DNA of 64,000 nt from Sulfurospirillum sp. SCADC. Its GTDB lineage: Bacteria > Campylobacterota > Campylobacteria > Campylobacterales > Sulfurospirillaceae. Positions 8,492-14,580 of this stretch are shown one piece after another; position 1 is the first letter of the stretch, and each line of letters opens with the position of its first letter. The notes under the pieces were generated by a model. The model ran no database searches, was not told the DNA's origin, and saw nothing but the letters and a program-made list of their open reading frames with translations. A program made the position numbers and the translations under genes. The stretch spans positions 62,001-126,000 of the forward strand of contig NZ_JQGK01000007.1 in NCBI RefSeq assembly GCF_000743525.1, given 5' to 3'.

Positions 8492-8754
8492 TTTGAAGTC
8501 CAAAACATAGGAACGCAAAGAGCTTTTTTAAAGTTTTCGACATTTATTACGATCAAAACCAAATCCCCTAGAGATGATTTCTCCGTAGCACGTCCGACTT
8601 GCGTGAACCCGACGTGAAAAAACCTTAAACGGTCGTTTTTCACATCGTGTGCCCGTCTGCGTCTCTTCTCAGGTTGAAACTTCTTTTTTTCGTTAAAGTT
8701 TTCTCTTTTAAAGAGCGAAGAGCAAAGAGAGGGGCAAGTAAGGAAAGATTGCAT
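8488..8754 (-). CDS. Possible small basic phage protein, 88 aa, unknown
   Basis: The frame starts one base after the stop of the 37-aa gene, has an AAAGGA site five bases before its ATG, and ends in an ATGA overlap with the adsorption-protein start. That coupling on both sides supports translation. The product is very basic in the middle (EKKKFQPEKRRRRAH) and has no transmembrane helix. Against coding: the DNA is richer in GC than its neighbours and contains two hairpins (8589-8616 and 8614-8643), so the stretch may instead, or also, be a non-coding packaging or origin region. No family recognised. Confidence 0.45.
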   Translation of the reverse strand: MQSFLTCPSLCSSLFKRENFNEKKKFQPEKRRRRAHDVKNDRLRFFHVGFTQVGRATEKSSLGDLVLIVINVENFKKALCVPMFWTSK

Positions 8755-8755
8755 G

Positions 8756-8869
8756 TCAATCCTTTGTTAGTGTAAGGGCAGAAATATAGATAAACAATGG
8801 AACGAAAAAGACGGCGTATTGCGCTAAAAAGAAATTGAACGTTTCGTTGGATAAAACTACTACTTCCAT
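8756..8869 (-). CDS. 37-aa membrane protein, pVII/pIX-like minor coat candidate
   Basis: The ATG at 8869 lies one base after the stop of the upstream gene and has an AGGAA ribosome-binding site. The product (starting MEVVVLSNE, ending LTLTKD) is essentially one transmembrane helix with an acidic N terminus and a short charged C-terminal end. Size and position between the coat gene and the adsorption protein match the tiny minor coat proteins pVII and pIX that start Ff filament assembly. The assignment is by size, topology and synteny. Confidence 0.65.
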   Translation of the reverse strand: MEVVVLSNETFNFFLAQYAVFFVPLFIYISALTLTKD

Positions 8870-8870
8870 T

Positions 8871-9047
8871 TTATTTCCTTGACGCCACTAAGATAAGACC
8901 AAGTAAAAAGGTAAATCCAACAAGGTTACCCGTAAGACCCATTAAAAAACTGTATTGGTTTGGAGTAAGATTTAACGAAGCGCTTGTTGCGTTTACATCT
9001 TCAGCAAGAAGAGAAAAAGGAATTAAAAATAAAAGATATTTCAACAT
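8871..9047 (-). CDS. 58-aa coat-like membrane protein
   Basis: The start is the ATG at 9047 after AAGGTG. A signal-like segment (MLKYLLFLIPFSLLA) is followed by a polar stretch and a C-terminal transmembrane helix ending in SRK. Mature size would be about 43 residues with an acidic N terminus (EDVNATS), which resembles a pVIII-type coat subunit. It is therefore either a second coat protein or a minor capsid protein. It follows the better major-coat candidate by 35 bp and precedes the 37-aa gene by one base. Confidence 0.68.
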   Translation of the reverse strand: MLKYLLFLIPFSLLAEDVNATSASLNLTPNQYSFLMGLTGNLVGFTFLLGLILVASRK

Positions 9048-9082
9048 GACTGACACCTTAAAAGGGGCGAAAGCCCCTTGAT

Positions 9083-9325
9083 TTAACGAACAAAACCTTT
9101 GGAACGTTTCGCAACCATGAAAACGATACAAACGACCAAAACACCTGCAAAAACGTAGTCAAACAGAGCAAAATCCGCTTTTAACTCAGTTGTAGGAACA
9201 ACAGGAGAGTCACCCGCCATCAAATTACCAGCGGCTACCGCACCCGCAACAACTAAACCTTTACCCGCTGTAACAACAGATTGACCCGCACTAACTGCTT
9301 TAGCAGTTAATTTTTTCCACGACAT
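9083..9325 (-). CDS. Major coat protein, pVIII-like
   Basis: An 80-aa preprotein: basic N terminus (MSWKKLTAK), a hydrophobic Ala/Gly/Val leader with a plausible signal-peptidase site after NLMA, then an acidic-to-neutral segment, one transmembrane helix (about 55-72) and a basic tail (AKRSKGFVR). The mature form would be about 42 residues. This is the typical inovirus major coat layout, the basic tail contacting the packaged ssDNA. AGGAG lies five bases before the ATG. Confidence 0.88.
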   Translation of the reverse strand: MSWKKLTAKAVSAGQSVVTAGKGLVVAGAVAAGNLMAGDSPVVPTTELKADFALFDYVFAGVLVVCIVFMVAKRSKGFVR

Positions 9326-9405
9326 AAGAACTCCTTACATGAGATGTATTAGAGCCAAAGCTCAAAAGAAGACTGGAATTCTTTTCAACTTTGATCTAAG
9401 AAACC

Positions 9406-9425
9406 CCCTTTTTAAAGGAAAAGGG
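9406..9425 (-). terminator. Possible terminator/attenuator between ssDNA-binding gene and coat genes
   Basis: A 7-bp stem CCCTTTT (9406-9412) and AAAAGGG (9419-9425) with a 6-base loop lies in the 115-bp gap upstream of the major coat gene. The T-tract on the minus strand is weak. Filamentous phages often place terminators near the coat gene to set transcript ratios. Confidence 0.35.
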
Positions 9426-9440
9426 TAAAACCTGTAAATG

Positions 9441-9764
9441 CTATTTAGAAGCTGGAGGCTGTAAAAGTGGGTCTTTATCGAATGTGAAAAACTGCATTTT
9501 TTCATCAGGGAAAAGATAGTTACCGTTTGACGTTGTAATAAAAACGTGAGGAACAGCAATAAATTTGCCTTTAAGTGGGTCAAATTTTAGTTTCATTTCC
9601 ACAGGATAAGACAGTGTCTCAGTGCTTTTAACGAGGTAACCTTCGTTATCTTTTGAACTGAATGTGATCGTAACGTCGATCAAAGGTTTCATTTCACCTG
9701 ATTTTTTATCTTTACGCTCAACTGGGCGAACCTCTTCGAGTAAACCGATTAGATATACGTGCAT
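9441..9764 (-). CDS. Candidate ssDNA-binding protein (pV-like)
   Basis: A 107-aa protein; the start is the ATG at 9764 with AAAGGAG seven to eight bases upstream, so the longer open frame upstream is not coding. It is predicted to be largely beta-strand, basic and aromatic (YLFPDEKMQFFTF), starting MHVYLIGLLEEVRP, which fits an OB-fold. As the first gene of the leftward module, just before the coat genes, it occupies the place of the protein that coats single-stranded phage DNA before packaging. No diagnostic motif is visible, so this is inferred from position and size. Confidence 0.58.
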   Translation of the reverse strand: MHVYLIGLLEEVRPVERKDKKSGEMKPLIDVTITFSSKDNEGYLVKSTETLSYPVEMKLKFDPLKGKFIAVPHVFITTSNGNYLFPDEKMQFFTFDKDPLLQPPASK

Positions 9765-9789
9765 GACAAGCTCCTTTAAGGAAGATTTT

Positions 9790-9827
9790 TTGACTGGTTG
9801 GAATAGATCAGGGGCGGAGCCAGTCAA
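9790..9827. promoter_or_regulatory. Hairpin in the leader of the ssDNA-binding gene
   Basis: Perfect 8-bp inverted repeat TTGACTGG (9790-9797) and CCAGTCAA (9820-9827) with a 22-base GC-rich loop, 26 bases upstream of the ATG at 9764. Possible roles are a translational operator for an ssDNA-binding protein (pV-type autocontrol is known in Ff phages), a promoter operator or a packaging/origin hairpin. Which of these applies cannot be told from the sequence. Confidence 0.4.
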
Positions 9828-9967
9828 CCACCCCATGACAAGAATTTCCCTCGCTAACGCAGAAACTCTTTCAGAGCCTTTACATGTAAAAGCTTTGAAA
9901 AAGTATTTTTTTATTAAAAAAAATAGAAATGCTATAATGCAACTTAAATATTTTAATGAAAAAGAAC

Positions 9968-10015
9968 ACATACTTAAAATACATAAGGAACTATACTAAA
10001 ATATATTAAGTATGT
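9968..10015. promoter_or_regulatory. Inverted-repeat operator in front of the phage HTH gene
   Basis: Perfect 10-bp inverted repeat ACATACTTAA (9968-9977) and TTAAGTATGT (10006-10015), centres 38 bp apart. It flanks a TATACT -10-like element (9992-9997) and ends 12 bp before the regulator ATG. A second candidate -10, TATAAT, is at 9933-9938. The site is well placed for autorepression by the HTH protein and control of the divergent phage module. Confidence 0.5.
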
Positions 10016-10027
10016 CAAGAGGAATAA

Positions 10028-10282
10028 ATGAATAATAAAGAATTTGCAGAATATTTAGGAATATCAGAGCCAACCATATATTCATGGAAAAAAAACAAAA
10101 AAAATTTATATGAAATAGTAATGCAATGGAAGAATGGAAGCTTAAATAAACTTAGTATAGAAGAAGAAAAAATCCTAAAGATATTTAAGTCGTTAAATGA
10201 AAAACAACAAAAATATTATCTATTAAAAATGGAAAGTGATGTTATTCAAAATGAAATGAACGAGGAGAATTACAAAAAATGA
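10028..10282 (+). CDS. HTH transcriptional regulator, candidate phage repressor
   Basis: An 84-aa protein with an N-terminal helix-turn-helix (MNNKEFAEYLGISEPTIYSW, about residues 3-25) followed by a charged helical part. Ribosome-binding site AGAGGAA lies just before the ATG. It is transcribed away from the phage structural module and sits behind an inverted-repeat operator, as expected of a lysogeny or copy-control repressor. It overlaps the next gene by ATGA. Strong AT bias matches phage origin. Confidence 0.7.
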   Translation: MNNKEFAEYLGISEPTIYSWKKNKKNLYEIVMQWKNGSLNKLSIEEEKILKIFKSLNEKQQKYYLLKMESDVIQNEMNEENYKK

Positions 10283-10671
10283 ACTACTTAGAAAATAATC
10301 AAAACAAAAATGGTGTACCAAGATATGTATGGATTGCTATAACAGCACTTATAGGATATATAATAATCGGAAGTTTTTTAGACAAAATAGAAGAAAGAAG
10401 ATTAACCCTAAAAATGGAAGCTCTAGGAGACAATTTAAATAGAGAACTAGGAAAAAGTTTTGAAATAATGAATAAAAGCTTTGAAAAAAGTATGAACATG
10501 TTTCAAGATAAACCTAAAATAACAATACCATATCCAACACAACAAGAAACTACAAAAAAAGCTCCTGTTACAATTATTGAAGAACCTATAAAAACAGAAA
10601 CAAAGACTTTACAAAAAGAAGAGGTAAAAACACCAACAAAAAACCCAAATATCAAGATCGAGATGCACTAA
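10279..10671 (+). CDS. Membrane-anchored phage protein, unknown function
   Basis: A 130-aa protein with one transmembrane helix (about 15-33, WIAITALIGYIIIG), a helical coiled-coil-like region (about 38-75) and a Lys/Thr/Pro-rich tail. It starts in the ATGA overlap with the HTH regulator, so the two are translated together, and ends 19 bases before attR. Being expressed with the presumed repressor, it could act in the lysogen, for example in superinfection immunity. That is inference; the family is not recognised. Confidence 0.55.
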   Translation: MNYLENNQNKNGVPRYVWIAITALIGYIIIGSFLDKIEERRLTLKMEALGDNLNRELGKSFEIMNKSFEKSMNMFQDKPKITIPYPTQQETTKKAPVTIIEEPIKTETKTLQKEEVKTPTKNPNIKIEMH

Positions 10672-10689
10672 AAAAGTATGTACCTTTTA

Positions 10690-10721
10690 TTCAAATCCCC
10701 CCGACCGCACCATTTTATCTC
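10690..10721 (+). repeat. attR: 32-bp direct repeat of the tRNA-Leu 3' end
   Basis: Identical to 781-812. Only the last part of the tRNA is present, with no upstream acceptor, D or anticodon arms, so this is an attachment site and not a second tRNA gene. Host sequence resumes after it. Confidence 0.93.
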
Positions 10722-10808
10722 CTCTTTTTTAATATCTCCATTTTTATAAAACTCAATGTTGAATTATGTTATTATTAGTCCTATTTTTTCAATTCTGAAA
10801 GGTTCTTG

Positions 10809-11069
10809 ATGCGAGAGTTAGAGCTAAAAAATGTCATCAAACTTGGTGAACGTGAGTTTTTAATTTCAACCATTAGTATGCATGTTCGCCACTCTTTTTT
10901 TGAAGGTGATTCTAAAAAAATTGTCTATGAAACCATGGTGTTTGAGATTATGAATGACGAAGTACAATTTCATCATCCTATCTTCAATGAACGCTACAAT
11001 ATGGCAGACGAAGCAATCGCAGAACACGGTGCTATTATTCAACATCCCGAAAACTTTTTTATTATCTAA
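10809..11069 (+). CDS. Small conserved-looking protein, unknown function
   Basis: An 86-aa soluble protein starting at the ATG at 10809 (GAAAGG upstream). It has no signal peptide, transmembrane helix or recognisable motif; it is rich in charged and aromatic residues (HHPIFNERYNMADEAIAEHG). It is the first host gene to the right of the prophage and lies 18 bp upstream of the sensor kinase, so it may share its transcript. No function assigned. Confidence 0.65.
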   Translation: MRELELKNVIKLGEREFLISTISMHVRHSFFEGDSKKIVYETMVFEIMNDEVQFHHPIFNERYNMADEAIAEHGAIIQHPENFFII

Positions 11070-11087
11070 TGTAACCTCTTTTAACGC

Positions 11088-13274
11088 ATGAAAAAGATTT
11101 TTTTACTTTGCTGTTTGAGTTTGGGAGTGCTTCTTGCTCAAAATACAAAAGATATTTTAATTATCCAGTCGTACCATAAAGGGTATAAGTGGAGCGATGA
11201 TATTTCAAAAACGATTGAAAAAAATTTTTCAAATCAAGAAAATATTTTTATATCAACGGTTTATATGGATACCAAACGTATTGATACCCCCGAATATTTA
11301 GAAGAGTTCTACCGCTATTATAAAGAGCGCTTTAGTCATTACACGTTTGATATTGTTATCGCAGTAGACAACAGCGCATTAGCCTTTGTTAAAGAACATT
11401 ATGAAGAGCTTTTTTCACACAAAACTCCTATTGTTTTTGTTGGTATCAATAATTTTGAACCCACGTTAATTGATGGAATCAAAAACATTAGTGGCGTGGT
11501 TGAAAATGTAGATATTGAAAAAAATATTGATTTAATGATAACGTTACAGCCTAATCTTGATAAAATCTTAATTATCAATGAGAAAACAATCACAGGTGAT
11601 GCTATTCGCAAAGAGATTGATGCGGTGAGTCCAAAGTATGAAAGTCGCATAGAAATTGAGCATGTTGATAGTATGGATATGGATGAAATTGCATCAAAAA
11701 CAGCGGGCTTGAGCAAAAACAGTGCTATTTTATGGGTTCTCCTCTTCAAAGATAAAACGGGACGTTTTTTTACCTATAAAGATAATTTACAACAGATTCG
11801 TAAAATCACGCACATACCTATTTATGGACTTTGGGATTTTTATTTGGATTATGGCATTGTAGGAGGTTTTTTAACCAGTGCGACAGCGCAAGCAGAGGCC
11901 GCTTCAAAAATAGTCGATCAAATTTTTGCAGGAAAAGATCCTCAGACGATTCCCATCGTGGAAAGAAGTCCCAACCGCTATCTCTTCGATTACAAAGAGC
12001 TTACCAATCATCAAATAGATCCATCTCCTGTTTTAAAAAATTACGAAGTGATCAATAAGCCTTTCTCTTTTTATGAGGAGTATAAGCATTATATTTGGCT
12101 TTTTGCTGCTATTTTTAGTGCTATCATTATGATTATTCTCTTTTTAATGCAAAATGTGCGCATTCGTAAACAGAGTGAAATGGCACTTAAAAATCAGCTG
12201 GAATTTATCAAAGTGCTACTCGATACAATCCCTAACCCTATCTATTTTACCGATGTCGAAGGGAAATATATTGGGAGCAATATGGCGTTTGCAAAGCTGT
12301 ATGATCAAAGCAAAGAGGAGATTATTGGAAAATCCATTTTTGATTTTTTCCCAAAAGAGTGGGCATCTGAGAGGCGAAAAAGCGATGTTGAGCTCTTAGC
12401 CAAAAAAGGTTCCGATATGCTTGAATTAATGTTGCATCTTCCTAAAAAAAGAGCGCGACTTTTTACACTGAGTAAAGCAGTCTACAGCAATATTGATGGG
12501 AGCGTGGGTGGTATCGTTTGTATTATGGATGATATGACAGAGCGGGTGCAACAACAACAATTTTTAATTCAACAATCGAAACTGACCGAAATGGGTGAGA
12601 TGATCGCAGGTGTTGCGCATCAGTGGAATGAGCCTTTGGTGGAGCTTTCGGCAATCATGCAAGATATGGAGTTTTGTTTTAATAGTGGGGAGATGGATCG
12701 GGCAAAAATGAAAGAGTTTGTACGTGACGCCATCATTCAGATACAATACATGTCACAAACGCTGAAAGATTTTCGTAATTTTCTTAAACCCTCCACCAAG
12801 AAGACACTCTTTTGCGCTAAAAAAGCGTTGAATGAAGTGTTAGAGATCATTGGTAGGCAGATCTTTTATGCGCATATTGATCTTAATGTCACTTACCTTA
12901 AAGAGGCAGAATCGTTTCCGGTGTATGGTTATGAAAATGAGTTTAAACAAGTGCTCATCAATGTCATTAATAATGCTAAAATCAAACTGGTAAAAGCGCA
13001 CAAAGGTGGGAAAATTAGTATTGAAGTTGATCGTGAGATGATCTATACCAAAATCATCATTAGCGACGATGGAGGATTTATTCCTGAAAAAATCATTGGG
13101 TTTATTTTTGATCCGTATTTTACGACGAACAAAAATGGAACAGGGTTAGGGTTGTATATGGCGAAGATGATTATTGAAGATAAAATGGGTGGCAGTATTC
13201 GCGTGCAGAATAAAGATACGAGCACCGTCGAGTTTACCATTTTAGTTCCGAATGCAAACAAAGGCAGCGAATGA
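11088..13274 (+). CDS. Sensor histidine kinase with ABC-substrate-binding-like periplasmic domain and PAS
   Basis: A 728-aa protein. Order: signal peptide (1-17), a periplasmic two-lobed domain of the ABC_sub_bind type (about 20-320, starting ILIIQSYHKGYKWS), a transmembrane helix (about 335-355), a PAS domain (about 370-490) and a kinase core with the phospho-acceptor His511 in GVAHQWNEPL. The ATPase domain has an N box (NVINNAK) and a GTGLGLYMAK G box. It should sense a periplasmic ligand and phosphorylate the response regulator that overlaps it by ATGA. Proximity to the TRAP transporter suggests a carboxylate or related ligand (inference). Confidence 0.9.
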   Translation: MKKIFLLCCLSLGVLLAQNTKDILIIQSYHKGYKWSDDISKTIEKNFSNQENIFISTVYMDTKRIDTPEYLEEFYRYYKERFSHYTFDIVIAVDNSALAFVKEHYEELFSHKTPIVFVGINNFEPTLIDGIKNISGVVENVDIEKNIDLMITLQPNLDKILIINEKTITGDAIRKEIDAVSPKYESRIEIEHVDSMDMDEIASKTAGLSKNSAILWVLLFKDKTGRFFTYKDNLQQIRKITHIPIYGLWDFYLDYGIVGGFLTSATAQAEAASKIVDQIFAGKDPQTIPIVERSPNRYLFDYKELTNHQIDPSPVLKNYEVINKPFSFYEEYKHYIWLFAAIFSAIIMIILFLMQNVRIRKQSEMALKNQLEFIKVLLDTIPNPIYFTDVEGKYIGSNMAFAKLYDQSKEEIIGKSIFDFFPKEWASERRKSDVELLAKKGSDMLELMLHLPKKRARLFTLSKAVYSNIDGSVGGIVCIMDDMTERVQQQQFLIQQSKLTEMGEMIAGVAHQWNEPLVELSAIMQDMEFCFNSGEMDRAKMKEFVRDAIIQIQYMSQTLKDFRNFLKPSTKKTLFCAKKALNEVLEIIGRQIFYAHIDLNVTYLKEAESFPVYGYENEFKQVLINVINNAKIKLVKAHKGGKISIEVDREMIYTKIIISDDGGFIPEKIIGFIFDPYFTTNKNGTGLGLYMAKMIIEDKMGGSIRVQNKDTSTVEFTILVPNANKGSE

Positions 13275-13915
13275 AAATTTTACTTTTAGAAGACAATGCA
13301 CGCTTTAATGCCACGATCGTCAAACGGTTGGAAGCGAAAGGGTACCGTATAGATTCATTTACGGATGGGCAAGAAGCGTATAATGCTTTGGATAATGGCT
13401 ATGCCTGTTTTCTTTTAGACATCAACGTTCCCAGTCTTGATGGCATTGAAATCTTGAAAAAAATACGCGATTTTTACCCAGAGACGCCAGTGATTATTAT
13501 GAGCTCCAGTGTGGAACTTGAAGTGATCAAAGATGCTTACAATTATGGGTGTAACGATTTCTTGAAAAAGCCATTTTTTATTGATGAACTTGAAATTAAA
13601 ATTGAAAAACTCTGCAATATTCGCCATGATATTGTGGATTTAGGGCATGAGTGTTGTTTTGATTTTAAAACAAGCTTGCTTCGTATCGGGGAAGCGCAAG
13701 AAGAGCACCTTTCGCGTAAAGAAAAACTTCTGTTAAATGTCCTCATTAGCGAAAAAGGAAAAGTGGTTACGTTTGATAAAATTCAAGCGATGGTATGGGA
13801 AGGCAATTTTGCAAGTTTGGATTCGATTCGCTCTTTGATGCGACGACTGCGTAAAAAAATTCCGTTTGAGTGTATCGAAACGGTAGTCGATGTAGGATAT
13901 ATTCTGCGTTATTAG
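13271..13915 (+). CDS. OmpR/PhoB-family response regulator
   Basis: A 214-aa protein: receiver domain (1-120) with acidic pocket Glu7-Asp8, phospho-acceptor Asp50 (FLLDINVPSLDG) and Lys100 (FLKKPF), followed by a winged-helix DNA-binding domain (about 130-214, LSRKEKLLLNVL... SIRSLMRRLRKK). It overlaps the kinase stop by 4 bases. It likely controls the TRAP transporter genes that follow a hairpin 75 bp downstream. Confidence 0.92.
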   Translation: MKILLLEDNARFNATIVKRLEAKGYRIDSFTDGQEAYNALDNGYACFLLDINVPSLDGIEILKKIRDFYPETPVIIMSSSVELEVIKDAYNYGCNDFLKKPFFIDELEIKIEKLCNIRHDIVDLGHECCFDFKTSLLRIGEAQEEHLSRKEKLLLNVLISEKGKVVTFDKIQAMVWEGNFASLDSIRSLMRRLRKKIPFECIETVVDVGYILRY

Positions 13916-13989
13916 TGCTTTACATGTAAGCTATTTGACTCAATGGTTCAGATGTTGCATTCAACGTTACGCACTCTTTTGTAAAATAT

Positions 13990-14030
13990 AAAGCGAGCAT
14001 CTTTGGAAGAAGGTTCTCGCTTTGCATTTT
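13990..14030 (+). terminator. Hairpin terminator/attenuator before dctQ
   Basis: Stem AAAGCGAG (13990-13997) with CTCGCTTT (14016-14023), an 18-base loop with some further pairing, then GCATTTTT. It separates the two-component genes from the TRAP genes, which begin 24 bp later. Confidence 0.6.
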
Positions 14031-14046
14031 TGGAAAAAGGATTTCA

Positions 14047-14580
14047 ATGCTCTTAATGATTGAAAAATGGTTTGATAAAATCAGCCATGGGATTGGGCAT
14101 CTTTGCTCAGGGTTGATGATTGTGATGATGTTAAATATCTTTTACGATGTGTTTATGCGGTATCTGTTTAAAAGTGGTTCTATCGCACTTCAAGAGATGG
14201 AGTGGCATCTTTTCTCTGTCATTATTCTCCTTGGGACTTCGTATGCACTGATGGAAGATTCGCATGTACGTGTGGATGTTTTGTACGCAAAATTTAGCGA
14301 TAAGAAAAAAGCGTTGGTCAATATCGTTGGCGCGATTGTTTTTATAACACCTATTGCCCTGCTGGTTGCCCTCAGTTCTGTGGGGTTTGTGATGGAAGCA
14401 TTTACCTCTCATGAAATTAGCAGCGATCCAGGAGGATTGACACATCGCTGGATTTTAAAGGCGTTTATCCCTTTTTCTTTTTGGCTATTGATTTTTATGA
14501 CGCTTGGATTTATTCTTAAAAATATTAACATCTACCGAGGTGTCACAAAAGCCCATTTTAGAAAGCAGGAAGAGTTATGA
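14047..14580 (+). CDS. dctQ: TRAP transporter small permease (DctQ family)
   Basis: A 177-aa protein with four transmembrane helices (about 20-38, 50-68, 90-112, 138-160) and the conserved DctQ segment around residues 35-50 (FYDVFMRYLF, LQEMEWHL). DctQ pairs with DctM to move organic acids inward with Na+. AAAGGA precedes the ATG. It overlaps dctM by ATGA. No DctP binding-protein gene is adjacent. Confidence 0.9.
   Translation: MLLMIEKWFDKISHGIGHLCSGLMIVMMLNIFYDVFMRYLFKSGSIALQEMEWHLFSVIILLGTSYALMEDSHVRVDVLYAKFSDKKKALVNIVGAIVFITPIALLVALSSVGFVMEAFTSHEISSDPGGLTHRWILKAFIPFSFWLLIFMTLGFILKNINIYRGVTKAHFRKQEEL

Larger units (their letters stand above)
781..10721. mobile_element. Integrated filamentous phage (inovirus) prophage, about 9.9 kb
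   Basis: The region between two perfect 32-bp repeats (781-812 and 10690-10721) carries the hallmark inovirus set: a Zot/pI ATPase, a pIV-type secretin, a leader-peptide major coat protein, a large adsorption protein with C-terminal anchor, a DUF2523/pVI-like membrane protein, an ssDNA-binding candidate, a HUH-like Rep and a tyrosine integrase. All morphogenesis genes read leftwards with short gaps or ATGA overlaps, and no gene is visibly broken. Base composition is more AT-rich than the flanking host genes. The insertion site is the 3' end of tRNA-Leu(GAG). Zot-carrying prophages are known in Campylobacter concisus. This one appears intact enough to excise, which is inference. Confidence 0.93.

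Noticed and set aside
8871-9131. Longer start (86 aa) for the coat-like protein
   Set aside because: The extension overlaps the major coat gene and lacks a signal sequence; the ATG at 9047 starts a clean signal peptide.
9441-9971. A longer start for the ssDNA-binding candidate (176 aa)
   Set aside because: The extra 69 residues translate the promoter and hairpin region; the ATG at 9764 has a strong ribosome-binding site.
10690-10721. A second tRNA-Leu gene
   Set aside because: Only the 3' 23 bases of the tRNA plus flanking are present; no acceptor 5' strand, D-arm or anticodon arm precedes it. It is the attR copy.
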